Positions 53,590-64,000 of a stretch of 64,000 nt of DNA are shown piece after piece. Under the pieces are notes generated by a model. The model was not told the origin of the DNA, did no database searches, and saw only the letters and a list, made by a program, of their open reading frames with translations. Origin of the DNA: Adiantum capillus-veneris. Its lineage: Eukaryota > Streptophyta > Polypodiopsida > Polypodiales > Pteridaceae. Positions within the stretch are counted from its first letter, which is position 1. Every line of letters begins with the position of its first letter. The position numbers were made by a program, and so were the translations under genes. The stretch is from assembly GCA_014529385.2 (NCBI GenBank), contig CM043969.1, positions 16,690,446 to 16,754,445 on the forward strand. Direction: 5' to 3'.

Positions 53590-56071
53590 CTACCAAAATT
53601 GATCTCCAGATTTTATTGTGGTTTCCTTGATTTCACTTTCATTTTCTTTCACTTTCTCCTGGCATAGTTTCTTGGCTTTTTCCTCAATTTCATCCTTTTG
53701 TTTTTGTTTTCTCATCTCATATCTTTGACGTCTTCTTTTCTTGGTCTTTTTAAAGGAATTTTTAGTATTCTCTGATTCATCAGAGGATTTATGTTTCTTT
53801 TTCTTAGCTTGGGCTCTAGTGATCACCTTGATTAAAACAATAGGTTCACTTTCCAAAGAGCTACTAGGCATCACTTGGACTACATCCACCACTACTTTTC
53901 CTTTGTTTAACGGAATTTTTGGACAATCTTTAGGGAAGTGTTCTCCTTTTTTGCAACATTGTGTACAAAAGCTTCAACTGTCTTAATGTTCTTGTCAGGT
54001 TTTGAGCATTCATTTTTCCAATGATCATTTGCACCACAATTATGACAGTTTCCAGTCCTTGGCTTAATCATTGGTCTTACCATTGGAGGTCTAACACCTT
54101 GATAGCTACAAAGTACATCGGTGTAAGCTCTGATGTAGCATAAGTTACATGTTCATCTATTGAAGGTGGACGTGAATAATACCACTCTCCTTCTACCATT
54201 ACTGTAGATGGACTACGCTCAACATAAGGTGTAACAGGCACTAGTGCTTGTTCATCCATGACTTCTTCTGAATACATGTACTTTATAGGCACTGCATTAT
54301 GTCTAGGATATGGAGGTTGTTGACCCAGCACTGGTTGTGGTCTTTCTATACCCATTGGTGGTCTTTGTGTTGGGGCCATATTAGGCTGATATCTGTACAT
54401 GGGTGGTACTTGTGGTCTCATAGGCACATATTGAATATTTGCATCGTACTTTGGTCGGTAATAGCACTCATTGGTTCATGGTTGGTCCATTTACCCTCAA
54501 TAGCACACCATTTTTGCGGTCTAAGCGGTTGTCCCTGTTGAGGTATCCCTTGCCCTGGTCCTCTCATAGGTGCTTTCTGCATATTATTCATCATTTCGCT
54601 CATCCTTTTGAGCATGTCTGTCATGGCTGTGAGTGGTGCTGCAGCAGCCGTTCCCACTTGTGTTGGTTTTGTGGATGCTATTTTCTCACTCTATCCTTAG
54701 GGACATCTTCTTCATTTAAAATGTCACAATTGTCTCCCAAGTCAATAGCATCTGATACACACTCTTCTAGGGTCATATGCTTCTTGTTATACATTATAGC
54801 ATGAAGTTCTTTGTTGAGAAATCCTTCTAGAAACAGTGACACTAATCTTTCCTCTGCTGGTATTTCTAATTTTGGGCATCTTGCAATGTATTGCTTTATC
54901 CTAGTTGCATCCCTAACACACTCATCTTGTTTCTATTTGAAGCTATAGATTTGAGCTATTGTATTATGTTTAGTCCCAGTTTTGGAACATGCAGCTACAA
55001 ATCCCCGAGCTAATGTATTTAAATTCATGATTGACCTTGGTAGAATGTTTTGGAACCATGTCAAAGATTTTCCTCCTAATGTCATTCCAAATCCCTCAAA
55101 TTGAGTGTGGAAATCAAATATACATTCTACTCTTGGACTTGCTTGAAGCTAGTTAAGTGGTCATATGGATCCCTAGATCCATTGTATTTTCTGACCCATT
55201 TTTGAAATCAGCTGGTCTGATACGTCTGTTTGGCTCAGCTCCAACTCTTCTGGCAGTTGGTCCTGTCCCAAGTCCTTCAAACCAATCTATTGGAAATAGC
55301 GACTCATGTAGCCCTGCACTGGCTCTACTGTCACTCAATTTTCTTCGTGATGAGGTAGGTTCGGGTTTTTTTTAACATTGATCCCAAAAGATATCTCATG
55401 GATTTCCTCTCTTGGAATATAATCAGTTCCTTGCCCCAATATCCAATATCTATCATAACAAAGTTATTGTTATAACAATCCCTAAATAGGTAAGATGGTA
55501 GATCTGATGAACCCTTGTCTTTGATTTTGAAGATATAGATGATCTACATGGGTGTGAACTGCCCTGATTTGGCATGAGAAGTCCATAAAAGATCCTTGAT
55601 GTTCCTATCCTCCCAACAATAGACTTCAATCCTAGGATTATCAGTACTAAGCCGTTTCAAAGGTTTCAGATCAACTTGATCGTATCCCTCGAATTCTAAA
55701 GTTGGTGGACCTTCTTTTGCTGCCATATCCGGAATTATTGTATTCACTTCTAACCCCCATTTGTCTATCACATCAAGATTTTCAACTTTTACATACTGAG
55801 TCCCGTCTTTATCCATATAGACTTTTCCTTGTTCATTTGCTCTGATTTCCTCCTCAAACTCTATGTCATGGTCATCAATGCGAATGGCATACTCTTCATT
55901 AGGATCCAGGTAAACCTGAGCTCCATGGACATTAGTCTTATAAAAGGTGAGTATGTGCTTATATCGCATTGTTGTTTCGGTTCCTAACTGAGTCAAAATA
56001 TGAAGACATTTCAGATGTTGAGTCGGGATAAGTGTTTGGGACTTCTTCAAAGACAGTGCCCAATTAATCAC
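53590..56071 (-). pseudogene. gag of G4 with two zinc knuckles
   Basis: The 5' reading (55,544-56,071) is acidic with no known domain. The Retrotrans_gag capsid lies at about 54,700-55,200 in broken frames (QVQEYIFDFHTQFEGFGMTL, RLVSLFLEGFLNKELHAIMY, LEECVSDAIDLGDNCD). A Pro/Gln-rich segment (54,077-54,427) follows. Two knuckles are present: CHNCGANDHWKNEC (54,006-54,047) and CTQCCKKGEHFPKDC (53,923-53,967), the second with one extra residue. A very basic Lys/Arg segment follows (53,590-53,892). Confidence 0.75.
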
Positions 56072-56803
56072 CTTGATTCACACTCTCTTTGGTGGATACC
56101 CTACTAGCGGTCTCTCCAAATACGCCTTGATTTGCTAGTATACGACCAGATCTAACGTTCATATAGACTTGTTAAGCCGTGGATAGAGTACTTATCGTCG
56201 GATTGAATTGTTATCCGTTTTTCCACTTGACTTGAATTCACTCCTATCAAACTCTCAATTCTTTGCCTGCAACCTGGTTCATGTGTCAGTTTTAACCAAG
56301 TTAGTTGTTTTCTCTCAAAGGCTGTACAATTTTTGCTAATTATTGTGATTGGTATGTGTATATCACTTCAATCTGAGCTAAGTGAGTCAGCAATTGAGAT
56401 TTCCAAATTCTACCCTTGCAAAGAGCTAAAGGACTAATATGCAACCTAGAAACTGAGTTAACATGTACTAATTTGGACCCGGTGGAGCCCAAACTTGACC
56501 AATGGCCTTGTATTATGTTGTTCTAACATTGTACAAGCTCAAAAGTTTAAAATCTTGTCTCTGGGGCTCAAAAGTAAATAATTTGATTATTTACTTTTCT
56601 CAGTCTTTCTCACTTTTAAGAATTGTTTTTCCATATAGACACCTTGTTGTAGTCTCTGGACAAATTTCACTGAGTTTGAACAAAATTTGTCCAAGTTATC
56701 AACTGTTTAGTGTCTGCAGACTCACCTTTCAAGAATCTGGCTTATGTCTCACTTTTGTGATCCAAATTTCATCAAATTTGATATGTGGAGTATATTTGAT
56801 ATG
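56072..56803 (-). other. Leader of G4
   Basis: AT-rich, non-coding. The palindrome (GTAAATAATTT-GATTATTTAC) is at 56,572-56,593, and the ~240 bp to its right match the first G0 repeat unit almost phrase by phrase. It is cut at about 56,803 by LTR K. Confidence 0.6.
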
Positions 56804-57422
56804 TGTTGACGGCTATGTCAACACACGACATAACTCAACAAAGCCTTATTTTTTGAGAGTTATGAAATGTTGCGGATTATGGTTAGAAACATCATTGTAA
56901 TAAGTAGGTAGTCTAGTTGCAGAAGCCGAAGTGCAATGGCACTTCTAGATTGTAAATACCAAGCCATTTGACCCCTCAAACTCTATTTTAGGTTTAACCT
57001 AAGGTGACCTTAGTATATAAGGTACCTAGGTCATTTTTATGAAGAACTTTATCATAATCATAAGTTTTAAGCTGTCCTCGACTGTGTGTGAGAGAGGAAG
57101 AGAGAGAGGTGAGCTTCATCCTGGTGCTACGTCCTGCTCGTTCATCACATTGTAGATCCAACTGCACCATTGCACTAGCCTCGGGAGGAGCTACATGACA
57201 ATGCCGAGCATTCCTCGCAGAACGGAGCGAACTTGCTGACGCATCTACGAGCTATTTGTGGTCGTAAGTGTATCAAACAATGTCTGTTTTCTGCATGCAA
57301 TTTTTCATTAGAATCATGGCAACATAAGCTACGCATACGTACTCATAGATTTCAGTTTTAGCCACTTTCAAAATTCAGCCCTGTCTTTATATGTATTTTC
57401 TGTAGATGGATTTAGAGCTAGG
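56804..57422 (+). repeat. Front part of an LTR (K), interrupted by D
   Basis: It starts TGTTGAC within an inverted repeat (TGTGTTGAC ... GTCAACACA, 56,802-56,825), has a TATA box (TATATAAGG, 57,014-57,022) and a purine-rich leader. It is cut at 57,422, where the D LTR begins. It is probably an LTR of an unrelated element; the rest should lie beyond D, outside the window. Confidence 0.45.
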
Positions 57423-57764
57423 TGTTAACCCTCACGGCTCATGGACACCCTATCACCTACGACGGACGTTGTAACCTACGACGGACATTGTATTATTTAT
57501 TTGGTAGAGTCAGGTATCGGGCTTGTCGGTCCAATAGGAGAAGGGTAAGAGTGATCACCGATGAGAGGCGCACTCTAACTGGAACGTTCAAGGGATTAGT
57601 TGGCTAAGCATGGGCGCCCAAGTGTGAATGGGGCGAGCTCATATAAAAGTCAACTAAACTTAAAATTCACTCATTCTCTCATTTGTGCAATAGAAGAGTG
57701 CCTTGCTCCATCTCCATCTCCATCTTCTTCTTCTTCACCTCCTTGTGTGTGTGTGTATGTGTGG

Positions 57765-57811
<47 letters not shown>

Positions 57812-58055
57812 TGTGGGCAATCGAGCATTACGAAGGCATGACGGCGGCGGCGAAGCGGTTGAGCGCGGTGAAGCAGCAACTCCTTCTTCTCTGCGGCGAG
57901 GAATCCTCCACGGCAGGAGCATAGAGCGGTGAGTGACACACCATTGCCCTCTTTTGAGCTTACTAGTTAAGCTAGTTGTGTGCTTGGAGCCGTCTGTGGC
58001 TCGCACACAGTGTTAGGCAAGTCCCTTGCTTCGACATTGCGGCAAGGAGCGCACA
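57423..58055 (+). repeat. 5' LTR of D
   Basis: It is 633 bp, TGTTAACCCTCACGG to GAGCGCACA. The ends are confirmed by the solo LTR at 24,027-24,612 with its perfect target duplication. TATA box ATATAAAAG is at 57,641-57,649. A short tandem duplication (CCTACGACGGAC..TTGTAA) at about 57,455-57,493 is present once in the solo LTR. A GT/GA run is at 57,744-57,808. Confidence 0.9.
57641..57649 (+). promoter_or_regulatory. TATA box of the D LTR
   Basis: ATATAAAAG is conserved in the solo LTR copy (minus strand, about 24,406-24,414). Confidence 0.65.
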
Positions 58056-58059
58056 TTTT

Positions 58060-58077
58060 TGGCGCCGCTGTCGGGGA
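58060..58077 (+). other. Primer-binding site (tRNA-Asp type) of D
   Basis: TGGCGCCGCTGTCGGGGA starts four bases after the LTR end. It matches the Athila/Tat tRNA-Asp site with two differences. Confidence 0.85.
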
Positions 58078-59169
58078 ATCGCCCTGCACTAAGCCCAAGA
58101 GGCACTTTGTGCTTCTTCTATGAGTTGTTTGTAGTAGGAAAGAAGAGGACGAGGAAGAGGAATGAGTTATTTTTCTGCAAGTTGATAATTTCTGTATTGT
58201 CTGCAAGTTCTTTGATTTCTGCATAATCTTGTGTTTTCTGTTTGCACACAGTCTTTGCACAATTAGTAGTCGTTAGCTTGTTCGCAGTGAATGAGTAAGT
58301 AGGTAGACAGTTAGCAATTTCTGTTTGCACACAGTCTATACACAGTTTTCTGTTAAGGTTTGCCTGCACACAGTCTTTGCACAGTAAGGTAGTGAGAGAG
58401 GAAGTAGGTGGACAGTTAGCTCACTGATAGTAAGCAGTTAGAAGAGTGGTTAACAGATTAGTTAGTAGATTAGTTCGTGGTTAGCAGCACTGTTACTAAG
58501 TAGATAAGGTAGTGAGCTGTGAGCTGTTGATAGAGAGGTTAGGTAGGTGTTGACAGTGTGTGTGGCCAAGAAAGGGTCACCTAAACCACGCGCGGTCGTC
58601 GCCTTTTTTTTTTTAATCTAAAAATATTAAAAAAATAAAAATAAAAAACCGAAAATATTTAAGCGTGAGTGACTGGGGGGCTACACTAAAATTTTGATCG
58701 ATCGAGATCATTTCCCCAAGCCCAAGCCCAAGCCCAAGCCCAGGCCCAGGCCTCAGTCCTTAGTCCTATGATATATACTAGACTCACTCTTATATATATA
58801 CCCTACCACCTCAAGAAGGAATGAGAGCATGTGGGGCAAGTCCTCCACTCTCCTCCCTTCTCTTCCCACTTGCACCCTTAGACTTTCTAATTTGGGCCTA
58901 GTTCCCTACTAGAAATTGACGGTTTTGGGGATTCCGAGGGCATAAACTGACCAAACGGAGGGCTGTAAAGCACGGCACGTCCCTCTGACCGAAACGCTCT
59001 TTTTGAGCTATCATACTTTCTATTCTATAGCTGGGTCAGAAAAAAAAGAAACAAATTTTTTTTTAAAAATAATAATAATAAGAAAAGACTTGGGTTGCAA
59101 AACACCCAAAAATACTAGGTGAGCAGCCTTCACGGGCACTCACTAACACTTTTAGGGGATCAAAGTCAT
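58078..59169 (+). other. Leader of D
   Basis: Non-coding, about 1.1 kb. It contains phrases GCACACAGTCTTTGCACA-like three times (about 58,243, 58,327, 58,366), an AGCCCA hexamer array at 58,716-58,752, and an A/T homopolymer region at 58,600-58,660. The first ATG opening gag-like sequence is at about 59,170. Confidence 0.6.
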
Positions 59170-62100
59170 ATGAACCTACGCTCTAGACGAGTGTTAGAGC
59201 ACGAGCATATTGGTAGTGCCTCCATTTACGCGGGCACCCATTATTCCTCCACCCTAGGTTCTGGACCTTCGGCCGGGACTCAAGGTAGCGCGACCCAACA
59301 TCCTCATATCGCGTCTAGTGATTCTTCCTCTGACTACGAAGTCATGGAGGGGTATCCTACACCAAACCCTGATAGTTCATCAAGACATGCATGCCATGGG
59401 CCCACAACCCGGGTCCAGCGTGTTTAGCAGCTTAGAAGAGACCCTTAGTAGACCTACTCGCTCTGAACATGCGGTTAATGAAATAAATGAAGGGAGTGGG
59501 GAAGTAAATTCGACATTCATGCCTAAAATAGACCCTATGCTTCTTGAGAGTGTGCATGTGAATGTTGCATCCACTGCACCTCCTGATCCTTTAGGACTAT
59601 CTCCCTCTGAGGTTCTACTACCCGATGGTAGGAGTCTTGCCGAAGTACAAGAGATCGAACGCTATATGCAAGCAACAAGGGAGAGGGAAATTGAGAACCT
59701 ACGAAGGCTAGAACAAAGTCGAGCCCTGAAAGCAAAGGCTCCTATGACAACAATCATGCCAGCCGAGCAACCGAGTGCTCCCAAGGTAGCAGTCATGGAG
59801 GGGTAAGCGATGGGGAGCAATAATGCTTCCACTTCGAGGGAAACCTCCAACACGCTAGGCCTAGATGGGATATTCCTAAACAGAAATTGGGAGTATGACC
59901 TACAAGCAGAAGCTTTAACTGATCGGAACATAGGACACACCTATCATGTGACTTGGTTAGATGTTCTACAATCCACATCGGGTGCTACTAGCATAGATGA
60001 GCAACAACAGAAATTCTGTGATGTCCTCCATAGGATTGTCGAGTTAGAAAGATAGAACACAGGGATCAACATGCCTTCAACAGGCCTAATGAGATTCTTG
60101 GATACGAGAAAGGCCAACCAACCAACCCTATCACAAATGGAGACTCCCTCAGTGAGCCCCATTTATCCTCCATATGTTGTTTCGCCGGGAGCCTCAGTAC
60201 AATCTGAGCCCACAAGTGGCAGCTTTACCTTCCCAGATCTAGCTCATCTTTCTCTTAATGACACTACGGCTACCATGCATATCCCAGTGGTGAGAATGAC
60301 AAGAAGTACACCATGGAGTTCATTTGTTAATACTGCGCAGATGCCTAGTAGCACAGTGCCCCCAACTATACCTACATGTATGTATCAATCATGTGCACCT
60401 GTCGTACCTCAGTCTCATGTAGCTCCTACACCTCCGATTATTCCAAGAGCTTACAATCCACAATGGCATTATCCAAGCTCTTATACAAGTGGATCCATGT
60501 CATTTAATAATAACATGCCATATGAGGCACCCCCTATGCCTAGGGCAATGCCTGTAAACTTTGGACCACCGTCTGGTACACCACCATACAAAATATGGGA
60601 CCCAAGAGCCGCGCGTATGCCAAGGCCAAGGCCAACTCCCATCTCACATGTGGTTCCAGGAGCACATACACCCATTATACCTGCTCAAATAGTAGATTTG
60701 GCAGCATTTTCTCAAACTATCGGTCGCTCTATTGCGGAAAACATGCGTAGTGCACCTGATAGAGAGCCTAGGAGCAAGGCAGTTCAAGTAGCTGAGCTCA
60801 CACAGAAATTCAGTGGAGACGGAGATGCTAGAAAGCATATGGAAGTCTTTGAACATGTGTGCAATTCCTTGGAAGAGAACAATGATCTACATAAGTGTAA
60901 GGCTTTGAGTTTGACCCTAAGCGGAAAGGCTGGAGGCCGAGTTCTAGTAGCTCGCAAGCGTCAGGGCATGAGCCAATGAAGATAAAGCCAATCGTGAAAG
61001 AGCAAACGATATCTGAGATGACTTTGGCAGATCTCTACAAGGCCATCCAAGAAATCCTTAGGGATAATCGTGCTCCACAAAACACTCATATGTATCCAAG
61101 AAGGGAGCAACAATGGTGCTCAATTTGCTTGGGCCCACATACTACGAGTGAATGCCCTACTTTCAGAGTAAAGTTTAACGGGACTTGTAACGCGTGTGGT
61201 AGGTATGGCCATCAAGCGAAGGATTGCCTAATGCTTAAACGCATCATGGAAAATAGACCTCCTATAGCTTGGGTAGTCTCACCTCGAGTTCCTGCATTTA
61301 TGCCTACCCCACCCATGGAGCAACAGTTGCCATTACAGCACATGGTCCCTAGAACCCAAAATGTGGTCCAAACCACACCGTTGCCACCTCCAGTGCTAGG
61401 ACCGCAACCCCCTCATCCAAGAGTTACACCTATGAACCAAATAGGTTGCGAGTCATCTAGTACTTATGTAGATTGCAAAGAGGACATAGACTCTAGTATC
61501 ACCTATGGAGTCGACATGCTTGAGGAGTGTCCCATGTACTATATGGAAGACCATTGGGGACAAATCAAACCGGTATATCAAGCTACTGCGCTAGCAGCAA
61601 GAGGCCAAAACATTAATAGTTTTGCCAGGAGACCACCTCTTCAGTGCTACGAATGTGGTGGACCACATCGAGTAGATGAGTGCCCCATTAGAATGCAAAA
61701 GAATGCTGCACTAATGCAAAAAAGTCAAGGGAGTGCATTGGCAATGCCAATACTCACTTGTAATCGTTGTGGCATAGATCATTTGATCGCACAGTGTCCT
61801 AACAATCCAAACGCACCGAAAATCACACCATTGAACTTAATAGAGATTGTTGATGGGACACCACCAACTATAAACATAGCACCAGTGAATGCACTCACAC
61901 GGTCGATGTTCCAAAAGCAAAATTACATCCTCGAAGAGAGAGATGCTGCATCCATTGGCCGAGCAAGAAAGAAGAAAACACGAAGAAAGAAATCCCTTAA
62001 TGTTTCTAGCTCAAAACCTAGTTCAAAGACTAACATAGGGACATGAGAGGATCCCGTGTATATGAATGACCCTGAGGATGACTCGGATTTGATAGAGACC

Positions 62101-62616
62101 ACAGAGACCAAAACTGTTACTACAAAGGAAAAAGCTAATGAGGAGGATCACGAGAGGGAATCACGACGAACACCAAAAGAGTATTCAAAGTTAAACCACC
62201 CAGTTGGGAACCCCCAAGATAAGCCACGAGAGACAAAAAATGAGGATTGCAAGAGAAAGATTGGAACCTACCCAAACCCAACAGTGGAAATTGAACGAGT
62301 CCAACAACTGAGGGGTTTGGTGGAAGAAACTCAACGAACATTAGAACCTGAACCCAAACATATCCAAATGTCGAACACAGTGTTTCCCACACAAGTTCAA
62401 CCTCACAAGAACTACAGGCCGTTAGCTATACCCAATATCATTCGGGAAGAGAGTGAGGGTAGGACATCTGAAAGTGGACACACACCTTTCCTACTAGAGA
62501 GAATGTTTGGTGAGGGAATGCCCGACCCCCTTGAGGAAGTGGAGATTCCATCTTCACCATTCTCTTGTCAGGGTCCTACGTCCTCAGAAATATGTACGAC
62601 TATCATATCTAAGTGA
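59170..62616 (+). pseudogene. gag and gag-PR linker of D (capsid core deleted)
   Basis: The reading passes through two frames: 59,170-59,427, then 59,318-60,979 with stops at 59,804 and 60,053, then 60,976-62,616 with a TGA at 62,044. A Pro-rich region precedes the deletion at about 60,933, where about 375 bp including the capsid core of G2 are missing and the frame changes; a TGA/ATG overlap (60,976-60,979) marks the join. Three zinc knuckles are intact: CNACGRYGHQAKDC (61,186-61,227), CYECGGPHRVDEC (61,645-61,683) and CNRCGIDHLIAQC (61,759-61,797). The third TGA at 62,614 separates this from the protease reading in the same frame. Confidence 0.8.
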
Positions 62617-64000
62617 TACGGAGATCCAGAATTATTCCTAGCACTGCGAGCGTTTCTCAATGGAGAATTACAGGCCGGATTACCACAGTTTGCACATATG
62701 AACAAACCTGACTCGGTAATGAATGATGAGGAACATTTAGCACCACCATCTAACCTAGCGGGACATGAATCTGTAATTGAAATATCCGTTAACAAGTTGG
62801 GGCAATACTTTGAAGGTGATGAATCTAATGCTACTCTATCAATCACTACTAAAGGATTAACTGTAAAGGGGGTCCTTGACGGTGGTGCGGGAGTCAGCAT
62901 GGTGACAAAGAGTTGTTGGGAGTCTATGGGGAGACCTCACCTTGAAGCCACAAGTGTAGTGGTAAAAATGGCTAATGGATCTATTGTTACGCCTATTGGA
63001 ATGCTAAAGGATCTCAGGATCAAGGTCTTGGGACACAAGGTAAGGCAGACTTTCATTGTTATGGATTTTTCCAAGCATCCTATGTCATTTGAGATGATCT
63101 TAGGGCGTCCATTCATGAGGGAAGCAAAAATGGTGCATGACTGGTCCAAAAACCACGTCTACTTACAGTTCCAAGACTATGTCATTCGAGTTGATCTTTT
63201 AAGTGGTCGAACGCATCCTCTAGGAAATAAATTCATCATTGATAATCGATCAGACACAACAATTCACTCAGATCCATTACAGTATTGTTACACGTGTAAC
63301 GAAGACACGGATATTGGGGAGAACACTCCTTATATGGATATCCTACCCGGAATGGCTGAGTCAGACAATGTCGATTGGGTCCACCTAGCGACAACCATAG
63401 ATACTTGGGGAAATAGGGGGACACCTTGGGTAACATCTGAGGGGGATGAAATGCCTGTACCCTTAAATATGCTAGAAGCACTGCATATAGCTTTTGACAA
63501 GACTCATCCTAATATAACTAAGAAAACATACAAGTGGGTCCCTAAAGCTTCTTTAGCGACCATGGCGGATGCTAAAAAAAAAAAGCCTTGTAAGAAACGT
63601 CCCACTCGCTCAAAGAAAATTAAAAAAATATTGCGATGGATTCCTAAAAAACTATTGGAAGCCCAAGGCTACTATCAAGGAAATGATCAAATTTGGGTGC
63701 CAAAACCTAAATTGTGTTCTTACCTGTCACCTGATCCATATGAACCCACTCCTGTAGCTCCAAAACAAATTGACAATCGCGGAAAGAAAAAAATCACAGA
63801 ATCCTATACACCCGCTCCAGAGCTAGTTTGGGTACCAAAGAAAGAACGATTTGTTCCAGCTAGCTCAGGAAGGGGGGAGTCCCATGAAGCTTCTAGCTCC
63901 TCATGTAATGCATCCATAGAGATAAAAGCTTCTCCAGAGTCTCCACCTACAATAGTGGACCTCCATGAAGCTACAAAGGAATCCACACCTCCCAGTGTTC
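62617..64000 (+). CDS. Protease fused to the WVPK-repeat 3' ORF in D (partial, runs off window)
   Basis: This reading is open for 461 codons with no stop to the window edge. It begins right after a TGA in the same frame at 62,614-62,616. Residues about 60-180 form a retropepsin: GVLDGGAGVSMV with an intact DGGA at about 62,878-62,889, and FEMILGRPFMREA at about 63,090-63,128. After PLNMLEALHIAF (about 63,455-63,495) the sequence switches directly to the G2 tail ORF: KWVPKAS, RWIPKKL, IWVPKPK and VWVPKKE motifs in a basic, Ser-rich protein. RT, RNase H and integrase are absent. The protease could cleave Gag; the tail function is unknown. Confidence 0.75.

Larger units (their letters stand above)
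57423..64000 (+). mobile_element. Element D: internally deleted gypsy element (partial)
   Basis: D has a 5' LTR (57,423-58,055), a tRNA-Asp-type primer-binding site, a leader, a gag lacking the capsid core, a protease, and then directly the 3' ORF known from G2, without RT, RNase H or integrase. Compared with G2 it lacks about 375 bp of gag (break at about 60,933) and about 3.46 kb of pol (break at about 63,492). The 3' end lies outside the window. Despite these losses its protease-to-tail reading is open, unlike that of G2. Confidence 0.85.

Noticed and set aside
56802-56825. Inverted repeat as a DNA transposon end
   Set aside because: There is no matching distant inverted copy or transposase; an LTR terminus with TG and a TATA box downstream explains it better.

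Overview
This is eukaryotic, almost certainly plant, nuclear DNA made up almost entirely of decayed, mutually nested LTR retrotransposons. I found no intact host gene and no rRNA or tRNA gene. Plant origin is supported by Ty3/gypsy and Ty1/copia polyproteins, tRNA-Asp-type and initiator-Met-type primer-binding sites, and fragments of a plant PLS-type pentatricopeptide-repeat (PPR) gene. The wording of those PPR motifs reminds me most of ferns; that is an inference and was not tested.

Layout, with my own element names. 1-about 2,600: leader and 5' LTR of a minus-strand gypsy element (G0). About 3,401-3,907: copia-type 5' LTR (C0), interrupted at 3,908 by element A (3,913-10,904, plus strand), a gypsy element with LTRs, 5-bp target duplications and broken gag-PR-RT-RH-IN. 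10,905-12,495: mostly unassigned. 12,496-17,342: copia element J, minus strand. 17,343-35,945: gypsy element G2, plus strand, split by a nest. Inside G2 lies F (19,771-30,367, minus), inside F lies E (22,333-27,829, plus), and inside E lies a solo LTR (24,027-24,612, minus). About 35,946-38,050: remains of a minus-strand element G3. 38,051-39,210: an LTR. 39,211-56,803: gypsy element G4, minus strand, split by H (42,714-51,180, plus). 56,804-57,422: front part of another LTR (K). 57,423-64,000: element D, plus strand, running off the window.

The most interesting content is a group of three gag-only LTR elements (E, F, H). They lack protease, reverse transcriptase and integrase. They share a similar polypurine tract and a FDPG-type end of the ORF, and they are flanked by 4-bp target duplications, whereas A and the solo LTR have 5-bp duplications. 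E still has an open 497-codon gag ORF. H carries PPR gene fragments in both of its LTRs and an acidic 30-residue tandem repeat in its ORF. D is a different kind of defective element: relative to G2 it has lost the capsid core and the whole RT-RNase H-integrase block, which joins the protease region to a downstream ORF rich in W(V/I)PK motifs. G4 appears to encode a second aspartic-protease-like domain downstream of integrase. The autonomous-type elements A, G2, G4 and J are all visibly dead (stops, frameshifts, catalytic substitutions), so any movement of the gag-only elements must depend on enzymes from elsewhere in the genome.
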